A stretch of 42,167 bases of DNA from Pseudomonadota bacterium (GTDB taxonomy: Bacteria > Myxococcota_A > UBA796 > SXON01), in NCBI GenBank assembly GCA_005778355.1, contig SXON01000222.1:1-42167 (forward strand). The letters are read 5' to 3'. The notes beneath the pieces were generated by a model, which was given only the letters and a program-made list of their open reading frames with translations, was not told the origin of the DNA and made no database searches. The position numbers were made by a program, and so were the translations under genes. Shown here one piece after another: positions 28,521 through 36,348 of the stretch. The number at the start of each line of letters is the position of its first letter. Within the stretch, counting starts at the first letter, position 1.

Positions 28521-29324
28521 ATGGCCATCCACCCCACCGCCGTCGTCGATCCCCGTGCCGAGCTCGGCAACGACGTGGAGATCGGCCCCTTCGCGGTGGT
28601 GACCGGACGCGTCGTGTTGCGTGATCGGGTGTGCCTGCACCCACACGCCAACGTGACCGGCGATAGCGACATCGGCGAGGACACGAAGATCTTCTCCTTC
28701 GCCAGCGTGGGTGGTGATCCGCAAGACCTGAAGTACCGCGGCGAGGCCACGCGGCTGGTGGTGGGTCCACGCTGCACCTTCCGGGAGAACGCCACCGCCA
28801 ACCGGGGAACCATGGTGGGCGGCGGGGTGACGACGATCGGCAGCGATTGCCTGTTCATGGCGGGCACGCACGTGGCGCACGACTGTCACATCGGCAGCCA
28901 CGTGATCTTCGCCAACTACGCGGCGCTCGGCGGTCATGTCACCGTGCAGGACCGCGCGGTGTTTGGCGGCTTTGCCGGCGTGCACCAGCACGGCCGCGTG
29001 GGGCGCTGCGCCATGGTGGCCGGCGGTGCGATGGCCACTCAGGATGTGCCCCCGTTCACGATTGCGCAGGGCGACCGCGCTCGGCTCGTCGGCCTCAACG
29101 TGGTGGGGCTCCGTCGCTCGGGACTCTCCCGCGAGGTGATGGCGGCGCTCAAGACCGCCTACCGCGAGCTGTTCCAGGCTGGCATGCCCCTGCGCATCGC
29201 CGCTGAGCAGGTCCGGGAGGTGTACAGCGACGTGCCGGAAGTGGTGGAGCTCGTCGACTTCCTCGAGGAGAGTCAGCGCGGCATCTGCCGATCCGTGGGC
29301 ACTTCCGAGTCGGCCGACGAGTAG
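28521..29324 (+). CDS. lpxA: UDP-N-acetylglucosamine O-acyltransferase
   Basis: A protein of 267 residues, first enzyme of lipid A synthesis. Left-handed beta-helix hexapeptides start at the N-terminus (IHPTAVVDPRAELGNDVEIG). VGGDPQDLKYRGE and NATANRGTM are LpxA hallmarks. The catalytic His is expected at His120 in THVAHDC, and the C-terminal helical domain is complete. The ATG at 28521 follows CGGAGA. Next gene begins four bases after the stop. Confidence 0.96.
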   Translation: MAIHPTAVVDPRAELGNDVEIGPFAVVTGRVVLRDRVCLHPHANVTGDSDIGEDTKIFSFASVGGDPQDLKYRGEATRLVVGPRCTFRENATANRGTMVGGGVTTIGSDCLFMAGTHVAHDCHIGSHVIFANYAALGGHVTVQDRAVFGGFAGVHQHGRVGRCAMVAGGAMATQDVPPFTIAQGDRARLVGLNVVGLRRSGLSREVMAALKTAYRELFQAGMPLRIAAEQVREVYSDVPEVVELVDFLEESQRGICRSVGTSESADE

Positions 29325-29328
29325 CGCC

Positions 29329-30177
29329 GTGCGCGTGGCCGTCTACGGGCTCGGGCGCATGGGCCGTCACCACGCGCGTCACCTGCGTGGGCTTGGCGCC
29401 GACGTGGTCGAGGTCGACCCGGCGCTCGGCCTGTTCGGCGATGCCCGCGGCGTCGATGCCGCCGTGCTCGCCACGCCCACGCGCACACACGCGGAGCTGG
29501 CCTCGTCGCTCGCCCGCGACGGGATCCCCGTCCTGGTCGAAAAGCCGCTGGCCGCGAGCCTCCCGGAGGCCGAGGTCCTGGCGACACTCGCCGGCGTCGT
29601 GGTGGGCCATGTGGAGCGCTTCAATCCGGCGGTGGGCGCGCTCTTCGATACTGGTCTCGACGTGCGTTTCGTCCAGGCCGAGCGCCTCGCGCCATGGACA
29701 GATCGGGCCGTCGACGTCGACGTTGTGTACGACCTGATGGTCCACGACCTCGATCTCTTCGGCCTGTTCACGGGATTCGCCGAGGTGGCCGACGTGCGCG
29801 GAAATGGACTTGGTGTCGCGACGTCGGGGCCGGACATCGCCCACGCTCGCGTGGAGACGGTCGATGGTCGCGTGGCGGTGTTGTCGACCTCGCGCATCAG
29901 CCCCGCGACCGTGCGCAAGTTCCGGGCCTTTGGCCACGGCGCCTACGTGGGGCTCGATCTCGGCGCGAAGACCGCGCATCGCGTGGGTCGCGACCTCCGC
30001 TCCGAACCGATCACGGTTCCCGAGGTCGACGCCCTCCGCGCCGAGCTCGGCGCCTTCCTTTCCTGGGTTGACGGCGGCTGCCTCGACCTCGGCGCGGGGC
30101 CAAATCGACTCGCGACGGTCGACGAGGCCCTCTGGACGCTGCGACTCGCCGAGCGGATCCGGTGCGCCTCGGCCTGA
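29329..30177 (+). CDS. Gfo/Idh/MocA-family oxidoreductase within the lpx cluster
   Basis: A protein of 282 residues. The N-terminal Rossmann domain shows VAVYGLGRMGRHHARHL, then TPTRTHAE and VLVEKPLAASLPEAE, the NAD-binding and EKP motifs of the family; GHVERFNP and DLMVHDLDLF lie in the catalytic half. Members in this position between lpxA and lpxB are known from deltaproteobacterial gene orders. In other bacteria GnnA, the same family, oxidises UDP-GlcNAc for a 3-amino lipid A, but the partner aminotransferase is absent here. GTG start; overlaps lpxB by 16 bases. Confidence 0.85.
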   Translation: MRVAVYGLGRMGRHHARHLRGLGADVVEVDPALGLFGDARGVDAAVLATPTRTHAELASSLARDGIPVLVEKPLAASLPEAEVLATLAGVVVGHVERFNPAVGALFDTGLDVRFVQAERLAPWTDRAVDVDVVYDLMVHDLDLFGLFTGFAEVADVRGNGLGVATSGPDIAHARVETVDGRVAVLSTSRISPATVRKFRAFGHGAYVGLDLGAKTAHRVGRDLRSEPITVPEVDALRAELGAFLSWVDGGCLDLGAGPNRLATVDEALWTLRLAERIRCASA

Positions 30178-31175
30178 GCGCCATCGAGCCGAGCGCGGAT
30201 CGCCTCGGCGCGGAGTTGATCGGCGCCCTTCGTTCGCACGGACAGGTGGCCACCCGCGGCCTCGGTGGCGAGCGCATGGCGGCCCTGGGCTTCGAGCGGG
30301 TGCACACGCTGGCCCCTCCCGCCATGGGGCTCTGGGAGGTGCTGGGACACCTCGGCGCGATCCGCCGGCAGCGGGCTGCGCTGCTGGATCACCTCGACGG
30401 TCTCGAGGCGCTCGTCTGCATCGATGCCCCCGACTTCCACATGCCGGTCGCGACTCGGGCGCGTGCCCAGGGGCTCCGGACCGTGGGGTGGGTGTCGCCC
30501 CAGCTCTGGGCTTGGCGACCGGGGCGGAAACACGCGGTGGCCCGGGCCTACAGCACGCTACTCTGCCTTTTTGACTTTGAACCAGCGCTCTACGCGGGCA
30601 CCAGGCTCGACGCACGCTTCGTGGGGCACCCCGCCATCGACCGGCTCGTTGAACGTCGTCCGGAGGCGGGGGTGGTGGCGCTCTTCCCTGGCTCCCGCGA
30701 GTCCGAGCTGTCGCGACACCTCGAGCCCTTCCTCGACGCCACGCGCGGCTACGGAACGGTGCTGGTGGCCGAGGGGTCGCCGGCACTCCGGGCGCGGCTT
30801 CGTGCCGACCCTCGCGTGCACGTCGTGCCGCCGGAAGAGGCGATGGCGCGTTGCGAGCGGGCGCTCAGCAAGTCGGGCACCGTCACCCTCGAACTCGCGC
30901 TCAACGGCGTCCCCAGCGTGGTGGCGCACCGAGTCCACCCGATCACCTATGCGGTAGGGCGCCTCCTCGTACGGGGCATCCGCTTCCTCGCCCTGCCCAA
31001 CCTCCTCGCCGACCGTGCCGTGTACCGGGAGTTCGTCCAGCATTTCTCGGCAGACACGCTCCGCGTCGCGCTGGCGGAGGCGAAAGTACCGCCCGTCGCC
31101 GAGCTGCGGGCCCGCGTGGGTCCGCCCGGGGTCGTGCGCCGCGTGGCGGCGGCAATCGTTACTGGATCGGGATGA
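30162..31175 (+). CDS. lpxB: Lipid-A-disaccharide synthase
   Basis: A GT-B glycosyltransferase of 337 residues joining lipid X and UDP-2,3-diacylglucosamine. Recognisable segments are SAIEPSADRLGAELI (the ExSGD region, with a slightly altered motif), IDAPDFHMPVA, WVSPQLWAWRPGRKH, FVGHPAIDRL, ALFPGSRESEL, SKSGTVTLELAL and LPNLLADRAVYREFVQ. It is about 45 residues shorter than the E. coli enzyme. GTG start inside the previous gene. The 3' end overlaps the convergent dnaK by 17 bases. Confidence 0.93.
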   Translation: MRLGLSAIEPSADRLGAELIGALRSHGQVATRGLGGERMAALGFERVHTLAPPAMGLWEVLGHLGAIRRQRAALLDHLDGLEALVCIDAPDFHMPVATRARAQGLRTVGWVSPQLWAWRPGRKHAVARAYSTLLCLFDFEPALYAGTRLDARFVGHPAIDRLVERRPEAGVVALFPGSRESELSRHLEPFLDATRGYGTVLVAEGSPALRARLRADPRVHVVPPEEAMARCERALSKSGTVTLELALNGVPSVVAHRVHPITYAVGRLLVRGIRFLALPNLLADRAVYREFVQHFSADTLRVALAEAKVPPVAELRARVGPPGVVRRVAAAIVTGSG

Positions 31176-32970
31176 TCGAGATGCCGAGCTTGTCGGACAG
31201 GTGGGCCGAGAACCGCTTCAGGTAGTTGCTGGTGTCGTCGATGTTGGCCTTGTCGGTGCTCTTGGCCAGGGCCATGCGACCGCGCTTGAGCGCCTGCTCC
31301 GTCTCGGCCACGTCTTGTTTGTGCATGACGGCCTTGTGCTCGCGGAGGAAGGTTTCCAGCGCGACGATCTGCTTCTCGATGGTGTTGCGCGAGTCCTTGA
31401 TCTCGGCGGCCGCCTCGCGACGAGTCTCGTGGACACTGGACTCGCTCTTCGCCTGCTCGATCTCGAGCTTCGACAGGCCGGTGGGCGCGCGAATGGTGAT
31501 CGCGTTTTGCACGCCGCGGCCGTCGCGGGCGCTGACGTTGACGATCCCGCTCGCGTCGATCGCGAACTTCACCTCGATGCGAGGCGCCCCGCGGGACGCC
31601 GGCTCGAGTCCCACAAGCTCGAACTCGCCGAGCGACACGTTCTCGGTGGCCGTGCCACTCTCGCCCTGCAACACGTGGATCTTCACCGCGCGCTGGTTGT
31701 CGACCACCGTGCTGACCATCTGGATCTTCTGCGCCGGGATCGTGGTGTTCTTGGGGATGAGCTTCGCGAACCGGCGCCCTTCCACCTCGATGCCGAGCGA
31801 GAGGTTGGTCACGTCGAGCAAGGTGACGGACTTCACCTCGCCCTCGAGCACGCCCGCCTGGATGGCCGCGCCGATGGCCACGACCTCGTCGGGGTTGAAC
31901 GCGTGGTTGAGCGGACGCTTGAAGAACTCCTTCACCATCTCCTTCACGCGCGGGATGCGCGAGGAGCCGCCCACCATCACCACTTCCTCGATGTCTTCTA
32001 CACGCAGATTGCTCTCCGCGAGCACCTTGCGACACTCCTCGACGGTCTTCTCGAACAGGGGCAACGCCATGTTCTCGAACGCGGCGCGCGTGAGGGTCAC
32101 CTGGAGGTGGCGCGGACCCTGGGCGTCGGCGGTGAGGAAAGGGAGGTGAATCTCGGTCTCGGTGGCCGTGGAGAGCTCGATCTTCGCGCGCTCAGCGGCG
32201 TCGCGCAGGCGCTGCCGCACGATCTTGTCGCCCGACACGTCGATGCCATGCTCGGTGCGAAACTGCTCGAGCAACCAGTCCACCACCACGCGGTCGATGT
32301 CGCCGCCGCCAAGCGCGTTGTTGCCGCGGGTTGCCCGGACCTCGCCCACGTCGCGGTCGATGTTGACGATGCTGATGTCGAAGGTACCGCCGCCGAAGTC
32401 GTAGACGGCGATGGTGCAGTCCTTACGACGGTCATGGAGGTACGCGAGCGCGGCCGCAGTGGGCTCGTGGATGATGCGCAGGACGTTGAGCCCCGCGATG
32501 GTGCCCGCGTCCTTCGTTGCCTGGCGCTGCCGGTCGTTGAAGTGCGCGGGGACGGTGATGATCGCCTCGGTCACCGGCTCGCCGAGAAAGTCCTCGGCGC
32601 TGCGTTTCAGCTTTTGTAGGATCATCGCGCTGATTTCCGGTGGGGAGTACAAACGACCCCCCACCTTGATCGCCACGTCGCCGTTCTTGTTTTCTGCCAC
32701 CTCGTAGTTCACAAGTGGGATGTCGCGACCCGCCTCCTTGTAGCGCTTGCCCATGAAGCACTTGACCGAGTGGATGGTGGCGTCGGGATTGATGAGCATT
32801 TGTCGCTTGGCGATGTCGCCCACAAAACGCTCGTTTGCCTTGGAAAAGCCAACGACGGAGGGGGTGACGCGGCCACCCTCTTCGTTGATGATCACCCGCG
32901 GTTCGCGCCGGTCCATGTACGCGACGACCGAGTTGATCGTCCCGAGGTCGATGCCGATGACCTTGCCCAT
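31159..32970 (-). CDS. dnaK: Hsp70 chaperone, DnaK paralogue without the usual acidic tail
   Basis: A protein of 603 residues. The ATPase domain is complete: IGIDLGTINSVVA, in which the usual GTTNS reads GTINS; ITVPAHFNDRQRQATKDAG; VYDFGGGTFDISI; VVMVGGSSRIPRV. The substrate domain begins near 380 (LLDVTNLSLGIEVEG). The helical lid is present but the protein ends at LGISIIPIQ without the acidic EExxD-like end of housekeeping DnaK. No grpE or dnaJ is adjacent. The ATG at 32970 follows AAGGA and a near-consensus sigma-70 promoter. It may be a second, specialised Hsp70. Confidence 0.9.
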   Translation of the reverse strand: MGKVIGIDLGTINSVVAYMDRREPRVIINEEGGRVTPSVVGFSKANERFVGDIAKRQMLINPDATIHSVKCFMGKRYKEAGRDIPLVNYEVAENKNGDVAIKVGGRLYSPPEISAMILQKLKRSAEDFLGEPVTEAIITVPAHFNDRQRQATKDAGTIAGLNVLRIIHEPTAAALAYLHDRRKDCTIAVYDFGGGTFDISIVNIDRDVGEVRATRGNNALGGGDIDRVVVDWLLEQFRTEHGIDVSGDKIVRQRLRDAAERAKIELSTATETEIHLPFLTADAQGPRHLQVTLTRAAFENMALPLFEKTVEECRKVLAESNLRVEDIEEVVMVGGSSRIPRVKEMVKEFFKRPLNHAFNPDEVVAIGAAIQAGVLEGEVKSVTLLDVTNLSLGIEVEGRRFAKLIPKNTTIPAQKIQMVSTVVDNQRAVKIHVLQGESGTATENVSLGEFELVGLEPASRGAPRIEVKFAIDASGIVNVSARDGRGVQNAITIRAPTGLSKLEIEQAKSESSVHETRREAAAEIKDSRNTIEKQIVALETFLREHKAVMHKQDVAETEQALKRGRMALAKSTDKANIDDTSNYLKRFSAHLSDKLGISIIPIQ

Positions 32971-32991
32971 TCCTTGAGCTTCCTCTGATTG

Positions 32992-33021
32992 ATGGTAGGA
33001 CGCAGCTAGCGGCGATGTCAA
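32992..33021 (-). promoter_or_regulatory. Sigma-70 promoter of dnaK
   Basis: TTGACA (33021-33016), an 18-base spacer and TACCAT (32997-32992) lie about 22 bases before the ATG. No CIRCE-type inverted repeat is visible, so HrcA control is not suggested. Confidence 0.65.
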
Positions 33022-33104
33022 TCTGGGCCGGCGCCACCGGGGTCGGGGGGACGCCCGGTAGCGCCCTTGCGCGGCGTGATATCCGCGGGGCGGGAGAAGC
33101 CGAG

Positions 33105-33932
33105 ATGCTCTTCGTCGCGTTGTTTGGAAGCGCCTGGGCCTTGGCGCCCGAGGTGGTGGAGTCGGAGCGCCTCGCGAATGCGGGCGACCTGGACGGCACG
33201 ATTCGTGTGCTCGAAGCCTATATTGCCGTGAACAAGAACGACCCGGAGGCCCTCTGGCGCCTCGCCCGAGCGCTCTACGAGAAGGGTGAGGTCCTGGCCC
33301 AGTCGGTGCCCAACTCGCAGCGCCTCCCCATCTACACCCGGGTCGGCACGCTCTCCCGGCGGGCCCAGGAACTCGACCCCGAGGCGGGCTTTGGATATTT
33401 GTGGGAGGGTGTGGCAATGGGTCGCATAGCCACGTCGAAAGGCATTTTGTCGCAGCTCTCGACGGCCGACGACATCGAGCGCCTCTGGCTGCGCTCGCTC
33501 GAGTCCAAGACCGTCTACCGCATGGACAACGGCATCTCCTCCTTCCCCGGCGACGCGTGGAACGCCCTCGGCCAGTTCTACCGGCTCTGTCCCGACTGGC
33601 GCGCGATGGAGTGGATCTCCGGCACGCGGGGCGACATCGACAAGTCGGTGTACTACTTCCGGCTCATGGTCGCCGATGATCCCCACCGGCTCGAAGGCCT
33701 CAAGGAGCTCGGCGTGGCCTTGCTCTGCAAGGGGTACAAGCAAGACGACGAGTCCGCGAAGGCGGAGGGGCGGAAGTGGCTCGACCAGGCCTACACGCTG
33801 CCCGCCGTGTACCCCACCGACGTGATCGACCACAAGCAGATCCCGGGGATCAAGGCCCGCGAGGCCGATGCCTGCGGCTACTCACGCGACGGCTGGGAGA
33901 AGCTCGACGAGGCGGCCTACGCCGCGCAATAA
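33105..33932 (+). CDS. Secreted TPR protein
   Basis: A protein of 275 residues from the ATG at 33105, preceded by GGGAGAAG and opening a short signal peptide (MLFVALFGSAWALA). A start at 33015 is possible but has no signal. The body is helical with TPR-like pairs, including LANAGDLDGTIRVLEAYIAV, DPEALWRLARALYEKGEV and EAGFGYLWEGVAMGRIATSK. The latter resembles the RMDN-type TPR proteins of bacteria. Likely a periplasmic protein-interaction module. The next lipoprotein gene starts immediately after its stop. Confidence 0.75.
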   Translation: MLFVALFGSAWALAPEVVESERLANAGDLDGTIRVLEAYIAVNKNDPEALWRLARALYEKGEVLAQSVPNSQRLPIYTRVGTLSRRAQELDPEAGFGYLWEGVAMGRIATSKGILSQLSTADDIERLWLRSLESKTVYRMDNGISSFPGDAWNALGQFYRLCPDWRAMEWISGTRGDIDKSVYYFRLMVADDPHRLEGLKELGVALLCKGYKQDDESAKAEGRKWLDQAYTLPAVYPTDVIDHKQIPGIKAREADACGYSRDGWEKLDEAAYAAQ

Positions 33933-34703
33933 GTGCGCTGGATCGCCATTTTACTGGTCGTCGCCTGCGCCCCGAAGGCGGCGCGACAGAAAGACCCGGT
34001 GATCACCGCGCTCGCCGCGGCAGATCGCCAGTGGGCGCAGCGATCGACGGTGGGCATCGACGCGGCGGAGATGGCCTACACCACGCTGCTCGCCCGCTGG
34101 CCGGGGGAGCCGCGGGTGTGGGGGCGGCTGGCCCGCACGGCCTGGTCGCGAGCGCTCGTCAACCCGGCCGACGCGCGCGCCTGGCACGAGGCCGGGCGGG
34201 AGCAGGCGATGCGCTGCCTGCTGCGTGACGGACGGCTCGAGGAGGCGGTCATACGGGGGGGCGACCATCTCGACGACGACGTGCTCGAAGGCATCAAGGG
34301 ACGAGACAGCGCCTGCCTGGTCTACGCGGCCGCCCACACCGTCATGCTCGTTCGGCTGCGAGGGGAAGGGGCGATGCTCGACCTCGGCGACGTGCCCCCG
34401 CTGGTTGCTCGTGCCGAGGCGCTAGGCGAGGCGGAGCCGGCCCTGCGGCGGTGGACCGCGGCGAGCGAGCTCATGATCAGGGGAGCCGAGCCCTCGCGGG
34501 CGCGCGTCCTCCACGCGGAGGCGGTCGCCCTGGCACCTGGGCAAGCCTTCTACGCGGCCGAGGCACTGCGCGCCTTCCCTGACCTCGCGGGGACTCTGCC
34601 CGATTCGGTTCCTGACACTGAGTGGCAAATAGAAAACGCCGCGGTCAACGCGACGTTCTCTATTTCGGACGGCCGCAACGGAGTGGGCGCGACCGGCGAC
34701 TAG
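33933..34703 (+). CDS. Lipoprotein, helical, TatT/TPR-like
   Basis: A protein of 256 residues with GTG directly after the TAA of the TPR gene. The signal is MRWIAILLVVAC with Cys12. Helical repeats rich in Ala, Leu and Arg (AEMAYTTLLARWPGEPRVWG, LARTAWSRALVNPADARAWH) resemble the periplasmic TatT/TPR lipoproteins. The final 25 residues are encoded across a strong inverted repeat (34627-34665), so the functional protein may effectively end earlier, near TLPDSVP. Probably works with the preceding TPR protein. Confidence 0.65.
   Translation: MRWIAILLVVACAPKAARQKDPVITALAAADRQWAQRSTVGIDAAEMAYTTLLARWPGEPRVWGRLARTAWSRALVNPADARAWHEAGREQAMRCLLRDGRLEEAVIRGGDHLDDDVLEGIKGRDSACLVYAAAHTVMLVRLRGEGAMLDLGDVPPLVARAEALGEAEPALRRWTAASELMIRGAEPSRARVLHAEAVALAPGQAFYAAEALRAFPDLAGTLPDSVPDTEWQIENAAVNATFSISDGRNGVGATGD
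34627..34665. terminator. Long hairpin (17-bp arms, 5-base loop) between lipoprotein gene and rpsU
   Basis: Arms 34627-34643 and 34649-34665 pair over 17 positions around loop GTCAA. The two imperfect positions are A/C on the plus strand but G-U wobbles in the minus-strand RNA, which suggests a terminator for rpsU (stop at 34744). T-rich ends exist on both sides. It lies inside the 3' end of the plus-strand lipoprotein gene. Confidence 0.7.
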
Positions 34704-34743
34704 TTGCCCGGGGACGTCGTGCCCCCGGCCAGCTTCGTCGAGT

Positions 34744-35028
34744 CTAGGTGGAGGCGGGACCGGCGCCGCCCTCGCGGCCACCACCCTCACGACCACCGCC
34801 CTCGCGGCCCGTGCCCGGGCGCGACGGCACCTTCCGCATGGCGCGGCGAGCGGCCTTCCGGCGGCGCTTCTCGGCCAGGCGCTGCTTGAGGCGGCGCTTC
34901 TCGCCCGGCTTCAAGTAGAAGCTGTTCTTCTTGATGTCCTTGCGGATGCCCTCACGTTCCACCTTACGGCGGAAACGACGGAGGGCCTTCTCGAAGGGCT
35001 CATTCTCGCGGACGGTGACCAGGACCAA
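34744..35028 (-). CDS. rpsU: Ribosomal protein S21 with Gly/Arg/Glu-repeat tail
   Basis: A protein of 94 residues. VTVRENEPFEKALRRFRRKV at 4-23 is the S21 signature, followed by the usual basic helix. After about residue 70 it carries an unusual tail with three GREGG-type repeats ending AGPAST, so it is about 25 residues longer than typical. The TTG at 35028 is taken as start because GGAG sits eight bases upstream and the encoded N-terminus (VLVTVREN) matches the family. It follows the outer-membrane barrel gene by 57 bases. Confidence 0.93.
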   Translation of the reverse strand: MVLVTVRENEPFEKALRRFRRKVEREGIRKDIKKNSFYLKPGEKRRLKQRLAEKRRRKAARRAMRKVPSRPGTGREGGGREGGGREGGAGPAST

Positions 35029-35085
35029 GCAAACGCTCCGAATCGAAGCGCCGCGGCTAACGCGGGGTCAGCCCGGGCGCAAGGC

Positions 35086-35859
35086 TCAGAACACGACGCC
35101 GACAGCGGCGCCGCCGTAGAACATGTCGTGGAGGCCGCCCTCGAGGCGGATGGCCGCCCGGTCGTTGATGTTGAAGCGTACGCCAATGTTGATGTCGACC
35201 AGTGGGATCACCGGGACGTCGCCGAAAAGCTCGGCGTCGTACTTGCAGTTGTAGCCGTCGGGATCGGCACGGTCGTAGGCGGCTGCGTCGCTGCCGCAGT
35301 CCACCTCGGCGTTGTCGTTGTTGCCCTCGGGGTTGGTCGGGTCTTCCCCGGGTTGCCACTCGTACACGGTGCCGATCTTGATGCCCATCCCGAGGCCGGC
35401 GCCGAAGAGGAAGGACAGCCACGGCGTGGCGTGCAGTTCATAGGCGTAGTTCGCCCCGATGTTGACGAAGCTGAACTCGTCGCTGAAGTCGACCCAGGAA
35501 CCGTCGAGCGGGTCGGGGGAGCCGTGGTCGATGTCGTCCCAGTAGCCATCCTCGATGAGCGGCTTGAAGAACTCGATGTAGAAGATGCCGTTGGCGGACT
35601 TCTCCTTGATCACGAACTCCAGACCGAGCGTGTAGGCGTTGGCCTCGGGGCGGGCGGGGTACTCGTCGTCCTCGTGGGCCTCGGACCAGAGGTCGAGCGT
35701 GCCTTTGGGGACGGTCATGTACCGGCCGCGGAAGTTCACTTCCATCAGGAAGGGGCGCTTCTTCTCCCCGGTGGCGGCGGGCTCGACGGGCGGGGGGGCC
35801 TGGTCGTCGGGCAGGGGCTCCTGCGCGAGGGCGACGGCCAGCAAACAGGGCGCGAACAT
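35086..35859 (-). CDS. Outer-membrane beta-barrel protein
   Basis: A protein of 257 residues from the ATG at 35859 (CGGAG upstream), with a short signal MFAPCLLAVALAQ. A Pro-rich linker is followed by alternating hydrophobic strands typical of an 8-10-strand barrel (NIGANYAYELHATPWLSFLF, GAGLGMGIKIGTVYEW, VDINIGVRFNINDRAAIRLE). It ends in a terminal Phe (GVVF), the usual recognition signal for BamA. A periplasmic or loop insert near 190-215 contains two cysteines and many Asp. No specific family recognised. Confidence 0.7.
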   Translation of the reverse strand: MFAPCLLAVALAQEPLPDDQAPPPVEPAATGEKKRPFLMEVNFRGRYMTVPKGTLDLWSEAHEDDEYPARPEANAYTLGLEFVIKEKSANGIFYIEFFKPLIEDGYWDDIDHGSPDPLDGSWVDFSDEFSFVNIGANYAYELHATPWLSFLFGAGLGMGIKIGTVYEWQPGEDPTNPEGNNDNAEVDCGSDAAAYDRADPDGYNCKYDAELFGDVPVIPLVDINIGVRFNINDRAAIRLEGGLHDMFYGGAAVGVVF

Positions 35860-35910
35860 CCGGGCTCCGGTGTTGACGTGGGGCGTGAATCCTGTTCGAA
35901 CGGGGCGCAC

Positions 35911-36339
35911 ATGTCAACGGTATTTGCACTCCTCGTCGGCTGCGCCTTGCACGTCGGCACGCCGCCCTCCCGTGGCTACGCCGTGATCCGGGTAGACGCC
36001 CCGGTGGCGGAGGCCGAGATCGACGTGGCCTTGCGCGCGGCGGTGGAAGCCTCGTTGGCGGCGCGCGGCGCGTCGGGCAGCGAGCCCCTCGCCCTGCAGG
36101 TGGAGGTCGCGAGCTGGACACCGTCGCGACGCGAAGGTGACCTCGTGGTTTACCTCGCCGAGCTGCGGGTCCGTTTCGTCGCCGGCGAGCGCACTCGGTC
36201 CAGCGCCTCCAGCACCTTCGTCCCGGCGCCCGCCGACGCGGCGAGCGCGCGGGCAGAGCGGGAGGCGGCCTTTGCCGACCTTGCAGAGCGCGTGGCCGCC
36301 GAGGGCGTGACGTGGCTGCTCCACGGCGCGGCGCAATAG
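35911..36339 (+). CDS. lptE: Probable LPS-assembly lipoprotein LptE
   Basis: A protein of 142 residues with ATG at 35911 and signal MSTVFALLVGC (Cys11). The mature part follows the LptE layout: short strand (YAVIRVDAP), helix (EIDVALRAAVEASLAARGAS), strands (LALQVEVASW, VVYLAELRVRFVAGE) and a final amphipathic helix (REAAFADLAERVAAEGVTWL). The gene is directly upstream of holA, the position of lptE in many Gram-negatives. The call rests mainly on this synteny and on size, since LptE sequences diverge strongly. Confidence 0.6.
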   Translation: MSTVFALLVGCALHVGTPPSRGYAVIRVDAPVAEAEIDVALRAAVEASLAARGASGSEPLALQVEVASWTPSRREGDLVVYLAELRVRFVAGERTRSSASSTFVPAPADAASARAEREAAFADLAERVAAEGVTWLLHGAAQ

Positions 36340-36348
36340 GGCCCGCCC

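Noticed and set aside
35881..35910. A gttcgaac sequence recalling a tRNA T-loop
   Set aside because: No acceptor, D or anticodon arms can be built around it; it is a short leader before the lptE-like gene.
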